Origin: Micavibrio sp. UBA6212
GTDB taxonomy: Bacteria; Pseudomonadota; Alphaproteobacteria; Micavibrionales; Micavibrionaceae
DNA length: 64,000 nucleotides
NCBI GenBank assembly: GCA_002421905.1
Contig: DISK01000001.1
Coordinates: forward strand, 124,001-188,000
Direction: 5' to 3'
The notes under the pieces are model-generated. The model saw nothing but the letters and a program-made list of their open reading frames with translations, was not told the origin of the DNA and made no database searches. The position numbers were made by a program, and so were the translations under genes. Each line of letters opens with the position of its first letter. Within the stretch, counting starts at the first letter, position 1. Positions 1 through 8,516 of the stretch are shown here, in pieces.

Positions 1-361
1 CATTGCCGCGCCGGATGGCAAAGTCTTTGAGGAACCCTTTATGGTCGATGTAAACGGTTTTGATCCCTGATTCCGCAATGGATTTTGCACAATTCGGACA
101 GCAAGGGTCGGTGATGGCGATTTCTGTTCCATCGGTGCGGTCTTCGAAATGGAGCAGGCAGTTGACTTCGGCATGGATTGTGCCGCTGCTGTCACCTATG
201 CGGGTTGTGCCGATTTTATCGAATATGGCCACTGGCCATGCGTTGGTTCTGGTCAGGCTTTTTTTCTGGTTGAACAGGCAAGCCGCAACTTTGTTTTCGG
301 GGTGCGGGCTGGTCAGGACGACATCTACGGCGGATTGTATGGATAGGAAGGGATCATTCAT
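1..361 (-). CDS. Cytidine/deoxycytidylate deaminase-like protein (3' end cut by the window edge)
   Basis: Zinc-dependent deaminase fold of the kind that removes the amino group of a cytosine-type base in pyrimidine salvage. The reading frame opens at ATG 361 and runs off the left edge without a stop, showing 120 residues. Residues 63-65 are His-Ala-Glu (zinc ligand plus proton-shuttling Glu) and residues 88-91 are Cys-Pro-Asn-Cys followed by Ala-Lys (remaining zinc ligands), in the order and spacing typical of the family. It starts 12 bases after the stop of the PfkB kinase on the same strand, so the two are probably co-transcribed and may form a small nucleoside-salvage unit (inference). Whether the substrate is cytidine, dCMP or another molecule cannot be told. 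No clear Shine-Dalgarno precedes the start. Confidence 0.75.
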   Translation of the reverse strand, partial: MNDPFLSIQSAVDVVLTSPHPENKVAACLFNQKKSLTRTNAWPVAIFDKIGTTRIGDSSGTIHAEVNCLLHFEDRTDGTEIAITDPCCPNCAKSIAESGIKTVYIDHKGFLKDFAIRRGN

Positions 362-373
362 GTGCGTAGCGTA

Positions 374-1381
374 TCAGTTTTTTGATTGTTCGACGAGATG
401 CTTTAATGATCCTTTTCCTCCTAAGGGGCGACCGCCCAGATGGGACAGGCAATCAACGGCGCATAAATTGGCCAGTTTTCCAATTCTTTCCAATTCAAGA
501 CCATGATGGATGCCGTGAAGAATTGCGGCCGCAAAGTGGTCTCCTGCTCCGATACTGTCCACATCCTTCAAATGTGAAATGTCATCTGCCGGTTGATAAA
601 TGATCTCTCCGTTCCGAAAGATATAGGCTCCGCTGCCGCCGTCGGTGATGGCGCCGAATTGGAATTCGTCCAACATTCTTTTGGCAAGAAATTCAAATGA
701 TTTGTCATCTCCGTAGAGAGCGGCAGCTTCTGCTTTGTTGCAAATAAACCCATCACAGAGCTGCAAGGTCGAAAGAACATCCTGTTTCTTGGTTTCAATG
801 ATGCTGCGATCTCCGACATTCAGACAGGCCAGGCCGTTTCTTGAATGGAGACTGCCAATGCTTTCAACAAAAGCCGAAGCTGTGTCGGGGGAGCAAAATG
901 TGTATCCGTCCAGATATAAAAGAGAGCTTTGTTCAATGGCGTCTTCGGGGATATGCTTTTTGCAAAAATGTTGTGCGACGCCATTATAACTGGCAAAGGT
1001 TCTATCCCCGTCTGGTGTTATAAAACTCAAAACCTGTGTGGATTGGCCCGTGCCCTCTTCGAGTATATAAATGTGGGAAGTGACACCATTTTGTTCCAGA
1101 TCATTTTTGAAGTGCAATCCTTCGGCATCTTTTGCGCAAAGCGCAATAAAGGCGACCTCATCACCCAGAGTTGAAAGTGTGTGGGCTGTATTCGCGGCGG
1201 CACCACCGGGGATTAACTCATAATGATTCAAATCTGACTTTATACGATTTAATGTTTCTATATTTTTGATGTCAGAGCAGTATGATTTCCTTAGCGCGTG
1301 TTTTTGAATAAAATCGTAGTCGGTACGGGCGACAATATCCGTACAAGCGTTTCCTATACATGTGATTTTTCCGCGTGTCAT
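374..1381 (-). CDS. PfkB-family carbohydrate/nucleoside kinase (adenosine kinase-like)
   Basis: Ribokinase-superfamily kinase of 335 residues, a usual family length, which transfers phosphate from ATP to a sugar or nucleoside hydroxyl. The N-terminal PfkB signature GGAAANTAHTLSTLG lies near residue 60. The C-terminal signature DSIGAGDHFAAA near residue 275 carries the anion-hole Gly-Ala-Gly and the catalytic Asp. The N-terminal half (GGAAANT, a YLDGYTF segment) resembles bacterial adenosine-kinase-like members more than fructokinases, but the substrate is not proven. ATG 1381 is preferred over the in-frame GTG at 1384. It is followed by the deaminase-like gene after 12 bases and is divergent from the LOG-family gene, sharing a 154-base intergenic region. 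Confidence 0.85.
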   Translation of the reverse strand: MTRGKITCIGNACTDIVARTDYDFIQKHALRKSYCSDIKNIETLNRIKSDLNHYELIPGGAAANTAHTLSTLGDEVAFIALCAKDAEGLHFKNDLEQNGVTSHIYILEEGTGQSTQVLSFITPDGDRTFASYNGVAQHFCKKHIPEDAIEQSSLLYLDGYTFCSPDTASAFVESIGSLHSRNGLACLNVGDRSIIETKKQDVLSTLQLCDGFICNKAEAAALYGDDKSFEFLAKRMLDEFQFGAITDGGSGAYIFRNGEIIYQPADDISHLKDVDSIGAGDHFAAAILHGIHHGLELERIGKLANLCAVDCLSHLGGRPLGGKGSLKHLVEQSKN

Positions 1382-1473
1382 CACTGTGGATTATGCATGG
1401 TTGGAGCAAAATTGATATTGTAATTTTCTGGTTAGGATGAGTAGAAACATAGGACAGAAGAAGTTGTTTTTTC

Positions 1474-1500
1474 TTGCATTTTTATTTTTCATAGTATAAA
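1474..1500 (+). promoter_or_regulatory. Candidate sigma-70 promoter of the LOG-family gene
   Basis: TTGCAT (1474-1479) and TATAAA (1495-1500) are separated by 15 bases, slightly short of the usual 17, in the AT-rich divergent region ahead of the gene starting near 1536. This rests on sequence pattern alone. Confidence 0.35.
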
Positions 1501-1535
1501 ACTGCGGAGTTCCAAAAATAACGCAAAAAAAGGGG

Positions 1536-4274
1536 ATGACTGTGTCCAAGCAGGGGATAATCAAGGCTAGTTTTAACGACAACCGTAAATCGCCCACCTT
1601 TGATAGCAATAGTGTTTCCGCAAAAGAACAGGTGTCTGTTCTGGGGATGTTGACGTCGATCCTTGATGGTCAAAAGCCAGTTTTAACCAAAGATGTTGAA
1701 TGGCTCGCTGAAATTTTCAAAAACATGGAAGAGGCGAACACAATCCCGGAAAACTGGGATCAATTTATTCTTAAGCCCGGTCAAAATCCAAACCACGGAA
1801 TGGGGCGCGGCGATGTCAGAATGTCGGCGCTGTGTTATACGACTCACAAAAACGGCATTTTCTGGAAGGAAAAGCTCGGTGAATCGGGAATAAATAATTG
1901 CATCGTGCTGGGCTGTGACCCAGCATTTCGTTTTCAGAAGGTCGAAGTTGATCCGTCTCATTTTGCCGACAGCTTTGTTCTGCCGGAAGGAGACTTTAAC
2001 TCCTTCCATGATTTTTTAAGTGTTATCCATTATAACCGTGAGCATCCTTTGGAACAAAAGCCAATCGTTGTTGATAATCGAAATGGTTTCTGGGACGCTC
2101 TGAAAGAAAAAGTCGATACGCTCGGGTTCTGGCAGGCTTCAAAAGTGTTTTTTGCTTCCAGTGAAGCTGAGGCTGTCGAATTTATCAAATCGAATGTGAT
2201 AGAAGATAATCTGGGTATATTTCCTGCAACGCTTTCTCATCCATTTGTCTTCGAAGGAGAAAATCCGGTTCTTATTCAAGGAACAGGAAACCCCAAGAAA
2301 AATTCTGATTTCAATGCGGTGATGAAACGTAATGCGCCATTGTTGAAAACCTATACATTCCAGTCGTTGCTTGGTGCCTTTCAGGAGCCCGATGAAACCA
2401 GTCTGACCTGTCTGGGGAACGCTTTCGAGAAGATGGAAGCAATGTTCCACGAGGTCTATCATCCGGATGGAACTCCTAAGGAAGTATTGAATGGATTGTT
2501 TGAGCGTTTTGGTAACAGACCGGTTGTCTTTCTTGCCAATGATACTGGGGCAAGGGTGAAACTGGTTGATGAAGACGGTAATGCTGTTTCGGTTGATTGG
2601 GTAAATCGTCCTGAACTGACCAAGGTAAAACATTTGATTGCCGAAGGTAAAGAACAATGGTGGCCTGGGCCGGAAGTCAAGATGGTGTCCAGCGCTATGG
2701 GTAAGTCCGAAGTTTTCTATTCAACAACCTTAAAAGAACTTTGCGCGAATGTTTCAGCCGAGGTCGGAAAAGAATTGAGAATCGAATATGTCGATGACTC
2801 GTTATATTTATTTGCCCGCCTTGATCCGGAGAACAGAGAAAAGGTGAGCTTTTTTGCGACTAAGGGAGCTCATGTTGACTGGTTGACCCACGAAGCCAGC
2901 CCGAATATTGGTGAAATTGATTTTGAGAATTTTTCAGTTCCCAGACGTGATAATCCAGACAGACGCACTCGTGCTGATCTTGGGAAAGAGCGTCTGCTGA
3001 AAGACAGTTCTACTTTACAAGGGCTATCGATGTTTCTGGAATTGGCACAATTTTCTCATCCAATTAACTTGACTCAAGAATTTGATGGTAAAGCCGCCAA
3101 TATCATTCCGCTTCGGAAAATTTACAGGCAGCCGATTGGGACAATCGGTGACTTTGACCAATCGACAAGAAGTTCCGGGTTCTCGGATTTCAAACGGATT
3201 GCGGCCCAAAACGGATTCTCCAGAGTTGGCGGGACATATGATCTATTTCAACCAGAGAATTTTGAAAAATTTCTGGGTCAATGTAGTGGACTCGTTCTGG
3301 GTGGAAATGAAGATATTGGCCTGCCTGTTATTCACCGCGCCGCATTTTATGCGCGGATTATGGTGGCCATCCAGACCAACCATCCAGCGATTTCCGGTAA
3401 GCCAGTTGTCGTCGTTCGTGATCTGGACGGGCGTGTTGCGGATCCTGTTCTGGAATGGGCTCTTGGAACACAGGAATTTCTTTATAATCATAAATTATTT
3501 GGTGCCAAAACCGAGCAATGCTTGAAATTTGCCACTTCTTTGAAATCGGCAGTTTCGTTGATTGATGATAAACTTGGAAGTTATGTTGAGCCCATTAATG
3601 TAACGTATCAATACAAACAAGACGGTAATGACGAATTTGACCGTCCAAGTGTTTCTATCCTTGGGTCTGCAAGTACTTTTGATCCTCAGCATATAGATCA
3701 AGGGACGATTTTTGCAACCGGATGTGCCGAGCGTGACCTTCATTTACGTCATGGCGCCTGTGCGAAAGGTGTGATCGGTCATGCGGGCGACGCATTTATG
3801 GCTTACCGCGACGAGCATGGGAAGGGTCGTATGACCGGAATTCAGTGTCACCCGATTATGAAGCTTGAGGGAGCAAATCCGGGGAATGACTGTTTGAAAA
3901 TTTATGAAGGAGTCGGGGGACGCAAGGTCGATATCTATCAGTCCGATATTCAGGTCTTTCTTGGTGGCGGATGGGGAACTTATGAAGAGTTCTTTGACCT
4001 TCTGGTGATGGTGGATGCAGGGCGGGCCAAGCCGCATCAGATTATTGTTGTAGATTATCCTTTCGATTCTGCGCCGAAGGAGACGACCTACATGCCGCTT
4101 CATTCGCTTTTGACTCCTGAAGATATCAAGAAATACAATATTAAATTTGTCCCATCTGCATCGCAAGCCCTTGATCTTGTAGATGAGGCGTTGCCAGTCT
4201 TGAGGCGTAAATATGACCAAAAAGCAGGAAACGATGTCTGGACATCTCCGGACAGAGGTTTGCATATCGCCTAA
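1536..4274 (+). CDS. Very large LOG-family (lysine decarboxylase-like Rossmann) multidomain protein
   Basis: 912 residues, whereas ordinary LOG (cytokinin-activating phosphoribohydrolase-type) proteins are about 180-300. The C-terminal 230 residues hold a recognisable LOG domain: SILGSAS opens a Rossmann strand, and LGGGWGTYEEFFDLL matches the family signature GGxGTxxE that builds the nucleotide-binding and catalytic site. The first 230 residues end in a stretch (VVDNRNGFWDALKEKVD and a following SSEAEAVEFI) that looks like the tail of a second, degenerate LOG domain. A GG-containing segment near residue 590 (LVLGGNEDIGLPV) may be a third. The central part is unassigned. AAGGGG abuts ATG 1536 with no spacer, so the GTG at 1542, six bases from the same site, may be the true start. 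The gene ends in a strong terminator. Hydrolysis of a nucleotide N-glycosidic bond is plausible but unproven. Confidence 0.7.
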   Translation: MTVSKQGIIKASFNDNRKSPTFDSNSVSAKEQVSVLGMLTSILDGQKPVLTKDVEWLAEIFKNMEEANTIPENWDQFILKPGQNPNHGMGRGDVRMSALCYTTHKNGIFWKEKLGESGINNCIVLGCDPAFRFQKVEVDPSHFADSFVLPEGDFNSFHDFLSVIHYNREHPLEQKPIVVDNRNGFWDALKEKVDTLGFWQASKVFFASSEAEAVEFIKSNVIEDNLGIFPATLSHPFVFEGENPVLIQGTGNPKKNSDFNAVMKRNAPLLKTYTFQSLLGAFQEPDETSLTCLGNAFEKMEAMFHEVYHPDGTPKEVLNGLFERFGNRPVVFLANDTGARVKLVDEDGNAVSVDWVNRPELTKVKHLIAEGKEQWWPGPEVKMVSSAMGKSEVFYSTTLKELCANVSAEVGKELRIEYVDDSLYLFARLDPENREKVSFFATKGAHVDWLTHEASPNIGEIDFENFSVPRRDNPDRRTRADLGKERLLKDSSTLQGLSMFLELAQFSHPINLTQEFDGKAANIIPLRKIYRQPIGTIGDFDQSTRSSGFSDFKRIAAQNGFSRVGGTYDLFQPENFEKFLGQCSGLVLGGNEDIGLPVIHRAAFYARIMVAIQTNHPAISGKPVVVVRDLDGRVADPVLEWALGTQEFLYNHKLFGAKTEQCLKFATSLKSAVSLIDDKLGSYVEPINVTYQYKQDGNDEFDRPSVSILGSASTFDPQHIDQGTIFATGCAERDLHLRHGACAKGVIGHAGDAFMAYRDEHGKGRMTGIQCHPIMKLEGANPGNDCLKIYEGVGGRKVDIYQSDIQVFLGGGWGTYEEFFDLLVMVDAGRAKPHQIIVVDYPFDSAPKETTYMPLHSLLTPEDIKKYNIKFVPSASQALDLVDEALPVLRRKYDQKAGNDVWTSPDRGLHIA

Positions 4275-4307
4275 ATCTGCTTGGTTGCAATACTGGATAG
4301 ACTTGAT

Positions 4308-4341
4308 AAAATGGAGAGATATAGCTCTCCATTTTTTATTT
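4308..4341 (+). terminator. Rho-independent terminator after the LOG-family gene
   Basis: A perfect 11-bp stem (4308-4318 with 4325-4335) closes a 6-base loop and is followed by a T-rich tract. Because the stem begins with A's and ends with T's it could work in both directions. It isolates the LOG gene from lpdA. Confidence 0.85.
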
Positions 4342-4353
4342 AAGGTCTTTCCC

Positions 4354-5751
4354 ATGAACGCAACATCCTCTTATGATCTCATTATTATTGGCGCGGGCCC
4401 CGGCGGGTATGTGTGTGCAATTCGAGCTGCACAGTTGGGCATGAAAGTTGCTTGTGTCGAGAAGCGTTCTACACTGGGTGGAACATGCTTGAATGTGGGA
4501 TGTATTCCGTCCAAGGCGTTGTTGTCGGCTTCGGAAAAATACCATGAAGCAAAAGACGAGCTTGGGAAAATGGGCATTAAAATTTCCGGCGTTAAACTCG
4601 ATCTTGATGGCATGATGGGGCATAAAAAAGCCGTGGTTGATTCTAATACCAAGGGCATCGAATTTCTGTTCAAAAAGAACAAGGTGGAGTGGTTGAAAGG
4701 TTCGGGCAAAATTATTGCAGCCGGACAAGTTGATGTTGATGGCACAGTCTATCAGGCCAAAAATATTGTCATCGCAACCGGTTCGGATGTCGCGGTGCCA
4801 CCCGGAATTATGGTGGACGAAAAACGCATTGTATCTTCTACCGGTGCTCTGGAGTTGTCCGAAGTTCCTAAAAAAATGGTTGTGATCGGTGGCGGTGTGA
4901 TCGGTCTGGAGCTTGGCGCTGTCTGGGGGCGTCTGGGATCGGAAGTTACGGTTGTCGAGTATATGGACCGGATTCTGCCGACAATGGATTCGGAGTTGTC
5001 CAAAGAAATGCAGAAAATCCTCACCAAACAAGGTATGGTTTTTAAACTCTCGACCAAGGTTTCCAAGGCCGAGGCTGATAAGAAAGGTGTCACGCTGGAA
5101 CTCGAACCTGCTGCCGGTGGGGACAAGGAAATCATCAAGGCTGATATCGTTCTGGTGGCTGTGGGGCGCAAAGCCTATACCGATGCGTTGGGTCTGGATG
5201 CCGTGGGTATCGAGCGTGACGAGCGGGGTCGTATCAAGACAGATGCCCATTTCCAATCGAATGTTGCCGGTATCTATGCTATTGGCGATGTGATCGCAGG
5301 GCCAATGTTGGCGCATAAGGCCGAAGATGAAGGTGTTGTTCTGGCCGAGATTCTGGCAGGTCAATCGGGACATATTGATTATAACCTTATTCCTGGTGTT
5401 GTTTATACCTGGCCTGAAGTTGCCAGTGTTGGTCAAACTGAAGAGCAGCTCAAGCAAGCTGGTGTTGCTTACAAATCCGGCAAGTTTCCGTTCATGGCCA
5501 ATGGTCGGGCGCGGGCGATGAATGCGACAGAAGGGTTCGTCAAAATTCTGGCAGATGCCAAAACCGATCGCGTTCTGGGATGCCACATTATCGGCCCAGA
5601 AGCCGGAACGTTGATCGCCGAAGTCACCGCCGTGATGGAATTTGGTGGCAGTAGCGAGGATATCGCCCGCACATGCCACGCCCACCCGACTTTGGAAGAG
5701 GTGGTCAAGGAGGCCGCTTTGGCTGTCCTTGGTCGTCCTTTGCACATTTGA
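4354..5751 (+). CDS. lpdA: Dihydrolipoyl dehydrogenase (E3)
   Basis: FAD flavoenzyme that reoxidises dihydrolipoamide on the E2 subunits of 2-oxoacid dehydrogenase complexes, making NADH. The 465 residues contain every hallmark: FAD-binding GAGPGG near residue 13, the redox disulfide Cys45/Cys50 in CLNVGC, an NAD-binding GGGVIGLELG near residue 180, a second FAD contact YAIGDV, and the C-terminal catalytic His-Glu in HAHPTLEE. I chose ATG 4354 because it starts the family-typical N-terminus after AAGG with good spacing. An in-frame upstream start at 4213 would lie inside the LOG gene and across the terminator. The matching E2 (sucB) is 49 kb away, so this gene is probably transcribed alone and may serve several complexes. 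Confidence 0.97.
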   Translation: MNATSSYDLIIIGAGPGGYVCAIRAAQLGMKVACVEKRSTLGGTCLNVGCIPSKALLSASEKYHEAKDELGKMGIKISGVKLDLDGMMGHKKAVVDSNTKGIEFLFKKNKVEWLKGSGKIIAAGQVDVDGTVYQAKNIVIATGSDVAVPPGIMVDEKRIVSSTGALELSEVPKKMVVIGGGVIGLELGAVWGRLGSEVTVVEYMDRILPTMDSELSKEMQKILTKQGMVFKLSTKVSKAEADKKGVTLELEPAAGGDKEIIKADIVLVAVGRKAYTDALGLDAVGIERDERGRIKTDAHFQSNVAGIYAIGDVIAGPMLAHKAEDEGVVLAEILAGQSGHIDYNLIPGVVYTWPEVASVGQTEEQLKQAGVAYKSGKFPFMANGRARAMNATEGFVKILADAKTDRVLGCHIIGPEAGTLIAEVTAVMEFGGSSEDIARTCHAHPTLEEVVKEAALAVLGRPLHI

Positions 5752-5775
5752 TCTGAAAGGTATTAAGGTATATCC

Positions 5776-6441
5776 ATGGCCATCACGATGACACGATTTG
5801 AAAGGCAGCGCGGCAGTGCGCTATTTTTGATTTTAATCGGGATCGCCCTATTCGCGGCACTGAGTTACGGTATCTCTCAAGGCTTGCGCGTATCAGAAGG
5901 CACAATGAGCGGTGTGTCCCAAGATAAAGCCAGACTCGAGATGGCTGCTGTTCTGGACTTTCTGCATGGTGTCCAGAACGGTTTTCAGGAAATGAAGTTA
6001 AACGGTATCGATCCGTCAGCGGTCAGTTTCGAGAGACCAACAGATGGCACATATGGCACAGCCCCTTATGATCTTAAGATATTTCACCCACTGGGCGGAA
6101 AGGTCATTTTTATTCCGGTCTGGAATGAAATTGACGATCCATCTGAGGCAACAGCGACGGATTGGTCTTTTATCTCCAACAGCATTGATGGAGTAGGCAG
6201 TACACAGCCGGATGTTATCGCCGCATTGGTACGGGTTCCCCAGAAACTGTGTGAGAGCATGAATGAGTCCCTGATCGGATCAACCACTATCCCGAACGAG
6301 ACAGGAGACATGGACAATATGTTTGTGTCCGGATCTGACTCGATTACTGCCGTGAGTTGTGCAAGCTGCGAAGGGAAAAGAGCTTTATGCGTTCGGAACG
6401 GCAATGTCCGTGTCTTTTATCTTGTACTGGATCGCGGGTGA
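5776..6441 (+). CDS. Membrane-anchored protein with prepilin-like N-terminus, function unknown
   Basis: 221 residues. A short basic N-terminus (RFERQRGSA) leads straight into one hydrophobic helix (about residues 14-34, LFLILIGIALFAALSYG). The rest is soluble with no repeat. This resembles a type IV prepilin or pseudopilin leader, a Gly preceding a hydrophobic helix, but the Glu at mature position 5 is missing, so processing by a prepilin peptidase is uncertain. A Cys-x-x-Cys (CASC) and further Cys sit near the C-terminus, compatible with an exported, disulfide-bonded domain. AAGG precedes ATG 5776. It sits 24 bases after lpdA and its 3' end overlaps the convergent xerC by 25 bases. It may be a minor pilin-like component of the 35-52 kb machine, but nothing here proves that. 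Confidence 0.6.
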   Translation: MAITMTRFERQRGSALFLILIGIALFAALSYGISQGLRVSEGTMSGVSQDKARLEMAAVLDFLHGVQNGFQEMKLNGIDPSAVSFERPTDGTYGTAPYDLKIFHPLGGKVIFIPVWNEIDDPSEATATDWSFISNSIDGVGSTQPDVIAALVRVPQKLCESMNESLIGSTTIPNETGDMDNMFVSGSDSITAVSCASCEGKRALCVRNGNVRVFYLVLDRG

Positions 6442-7466
6442 GCCGCTTTATAAATGCGGATCAGCTCTTCGGCGTTCACTTCTGTATATCTTTGTGTTGT
6501 GCTGAGCGAGACATGGCCCAGTAATTCCTGAATTTCCCTAAGGTTTGCACCATTTTCCAACAGGTGAGTGGCGAAAGAATGGCGTAGCGCGTGGGGCGTT
6601 GCGGTATCCGGCAAATTCAAATGACCCCGCACATCGCGCATTGATTTCTGAGCTACGCCTTGATTGAGGCGTTTGCCACGTTCCCCCAGAAAGAGCGGAC
6701 GATCTGGTGTTTCTGGAAACGGGCAGGCGGAGCGATAGAGCGCGAGGGCTTTCTCGACAATCGCCAGAACCGGAACCTGACGTTCCTTACGGCCTTTCCC
6801 CATGACCCGCAAAAATCCTTCACGCGGCATATCCGAGATATTGAGGGACAAGGCTTCGTTGATCCGCAGACCACATCCATAAAGCAGAGTGAATAAAGTT
6901 GTGTCACGGATGTGGAGCCAGTCGGCTTTTTTCTCGTCACGAGGATTACCCCCTCCCTGACCCTCCCCCCTCAAGGGGGAGGGAAGAGAAGGAAGATGAC
7001 CATCTCCCTGCAAGTGGGAAGGAAGAGAAGGAAGGTCGAGGAGGCGAAAGGCTTGCGGGCGTTCAAGCGGGCGCGGCAATTTATGCGGCAGTTTCGGCGT
7101 GCGGACATTGCCGACATGGGCGTTGTGCATGATGCCGTTTTTATCGAGCCATTTCAAAAAATTCTTGACCCCAGAAAGTGAGCGTGCTCGCGATGCCGCT
7201 GTCAATCCATCCATTGATTTACGAGAAAGCCATGAGCGGAAATCCGCAAGCGATGTTGAAGAAAGTGTCGAAAGTCCGACCTGTTCTTCACGATGGCTAT
7301 ATAAAAAATCTATGAACTGTGCCAAGTCGCCAGTGTAGGCGCGCAGCGTATGGGGCGACATATTTTTCTCGAACTTCAGCCATGCGATCCATTTGCCGAT
7401 CTGGTCGGCAAGATCCGGTTTTGCCGCGAGTTCCAGCAAAGTTTCTATTCGGTCGTGTGTAGCCAT
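6417..7466 (-). CDS. xerC: Tyrosine site-specific recombinase XerC (with in-frame repeat insertion)
   Basis: Recombinase that, with XerD, resolves chromosome dimers at dif during division. 349 residues against about 300 for typical XerC. The N-terminal SAM-like core-binding domain covers residues 20-115. The catalytic residues are all present: Arg201 (GLRINEA), Lys224 (GKGRKER), His292 and Arg295 (HALRHSF), His318 (LLGH) and nucleophile Tyr327 (QRYTEV). The extra length is mainly residues 145-173, two translated copies of a GC-rich repeat placed in the linker between the two domains, where it may be tolerated. The start ATG 7466 overlaps the DUF484 stop by 22 bases, implying coupling; a DUF484-xer pairing is common in Proteobacteria. 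XerD versus XerC is assigned by this neighbourhood. Confidence 0.9.
   Translation of the reverse strand: MATHDRIETLLELAAKPDLADQIGKWIAWLKFEKNMSPHTLRAYTGDLAQFIDFLYSHREEQVGLSTLSSTSLADFRSWLSRKSMDGLTAASRARSLSGVKNFLKWLDKNGIMHNAHVGNVRTPKLPHKLPRPLERPQAFRLLDLPSLPSHLQGDGHLPSLPSPLRGEGQGGGNPRDEKKADWLHIRDTTLFTLLYGCGLRINEALSLNISDMPREGFLRVMGKGRKERQVPVLAIVEKALALYRSACPFPETPDRPLFLGERGKRLNQGVAQKSMRDVRGHLNLPDTATPHALRHSFATHLLENGANLREIQELLGHVSLSTTQRYTEVNAEELIRIYKAAHPRSSTR
6948..7034. repeat. Two tandem GC-rich palindromic repeat units translated inside xerC
   Basis: Two approximate 39-base units, each beginning (minus strand) with CTTCCTTCTCTTCC followed by a C-run/G-run palindrome, encode LPSLPSHLQGDGH and LPSLPSPLRGEGQGGG. 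The total is a multiple of three and keeps the frame open. A palindrome of the same look lies in an intergenic position at 53746-53779. Confidence 0.8.
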
Positions 7467-8158
7467 GAGCGGAAAACCAATTCAATAACGCGTGCCAGAA
7501 ACGAGATTTGTTCCGTCCCTTGTCCGGGTTGGAATTGTTGGGGATCACGAGAGCCAAAAGCGAGCAGAGCCGCCGGAGCGTGATCGCCAATGGAGATTCG
7601 GATTAAAACCTGAGACCGGACAAGAGATGCGCCAGCCCCGTAGATGGCTTCGACTCCGCCAATATCGGATTGGTGAAGAATCTGTTTTCCACCCATCCAG
7701 TTTTCAATTGTGTTCTCAGGAACAATACGAATTCCGGTCGTTACAATATGCGGGATTTTATCGCCTTCGCTCTCGACCACCAACGTTGTGATGTCCACGT
7801 CGAGCAGCGCCGTCAAATCGGAGGTCATCGAGTCGATGAAATTTTCAAAATTATTGGCTTCGAGCAAGCGCAGCACGGCCCGATGAATGCGGGTCTGGTT
7901 GTTCATGTTATAGCGCGCGGTTTCGACAATTTCCTTGGCGGTATTGAGGGCTTCGGTTTTGTCGGCCTTGAGCCGTTCAATCAGATAGGATTGAAAGTCG
8001 GCAACATTTTTGCCGGACTGACGTTTGGGGGGCAGCAAACTATCAATCAAATCGGGGTGGTGTTGCAAAAAATCCGGATGGGATTTCAGCCACGCGATGA
8101 TCTCGGTGGCGTCGAGTGTGTCTTTTTCGGTCAGGGTCTGTTCGGTCATGCGAATCAT
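7445..8158 (-). CDS. DUF484 family protein (GAF-like)
   Basis: 237 residues. The N-terminal helical part (residues 12-45, including IIAWLKSHPDFLQHHPDL) is the characteristic DUF484 opening, with Asp-Phe and His-Pro-Asp-Leu. A short helical linker (residues 60-95) then leads to a GAF-like C-terminal domain (about 100-235). The family has no established activity. It is repeatedly found next to xerC in Proteobacteria, as here, where its stop overlaps the xerC start by 22 bases. A second ATG at 8149 (MTEQ) is an equally possible start; neither has a good ribosome-binding site. The gene is preceded by a 13-base gap and two unknown genes on the same strand, so all four may be one transcript. Confidence 0.85.
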   Translation of the reverse strand: MIRMTEQTLTEKDTLDATEIIAWLKSHPDFLQHHPDLIDSLLPPKRQSGKNVADFQSYLIERLKADKTEALNTAKEIVETARYNMNNQTRIHRAVLRLLEANNFENFIDSMTSDLTALLDVDITTLVVESEGDKIPHIVTTGIRIVPENTIENWMGGKQILHQSDIGGVEAIYGAGASLVRSQVLIRISIGDHAPAALLAFGSRDPQQFQPGQGTEQISFLARVIELVFRSWLHTTE

Positions 8159-8171
8159 GCTTATTTAAGTC

Positions 8172-8516
8172 TTAGAAAGGGTCAGTATAGCACGGTTTGG
8201 CCCATGCGTCAGGCAAAATGACCGGATTTATGCGTGTCCGTTTTAATAGTTCGTTTGCCTGTGTTCGTTTTTCCAGCTTGCGGTTTTTGCGGATTTGGTC
8301 GAGTTGACGTTCAACCCAGCGCACATAAAGCCGTTGGGCATAAAGTTGCGCCCACAAGGATAGCCAAGGGCGCGAGCGCATTCCGTGTTTGTAGGCATTC
8401 ATGGAAGATTTTTTCTTGCCTTCATGTGTTTTGGGCCCCGTTGATTTTGTCCATGGAGCCCAGCGTTTAATGGCTGCGGATTGTCTGGCGCGTCGTTCAG
8501 AAGTCCAGCAGGTCAT
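8172..8516 (-). CDS. Small basic conserved-type protein, function unknown
   Basis: 114 residues, rich in Arg and Lys, no signal peptide or membrane segment. The N-terminal part (SAAIKRWAPW, then STGPKTHEGKKKSSMN and AYKHGMRS) has a repeating basic pattern that I recall from short uncharacterised alphaproteobacterial proteins, often near phage or DNA-processing genes. I cannot name a family with confidence. A helical second half (residues 55-95) could bind nucleic acid. The ATG at 8516 lies inside the end of the upstream gene (20-base overlap), which implies translational coupling between the two. Confidence 0.6.
   Translation of the reverse strand: MTCWTSERRARQSAAIKRWAPWTKSTGPKTHEGKKKSSMNAYKHGMRSRPWLSLWAQLYAQRLYVRWVERQLDQIRKNRKLEKRTQANELLKRTRINPVILPDAWAKPCYTDPF

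Noticed and set aside
60..506. Plus-strand open frames across the first 1.2 kb
   Set aside because: They are shadows of the deaminase-like and PfkB genes, whose motifs are clear on the minus strand.
4336..5745. 469-codon open frame antisense to lpdA
   Set aside because: Translation has no family character, while the opposite strand encodes a complete dihydrolipoyl dehydrogenase. Long antisense frames are a by-product of its codon usage.
6417..7466. xerC as a pseudogene because of the inserted repeats
   Set aside because: The insertion keeps the frame and all catalytic residues remain.
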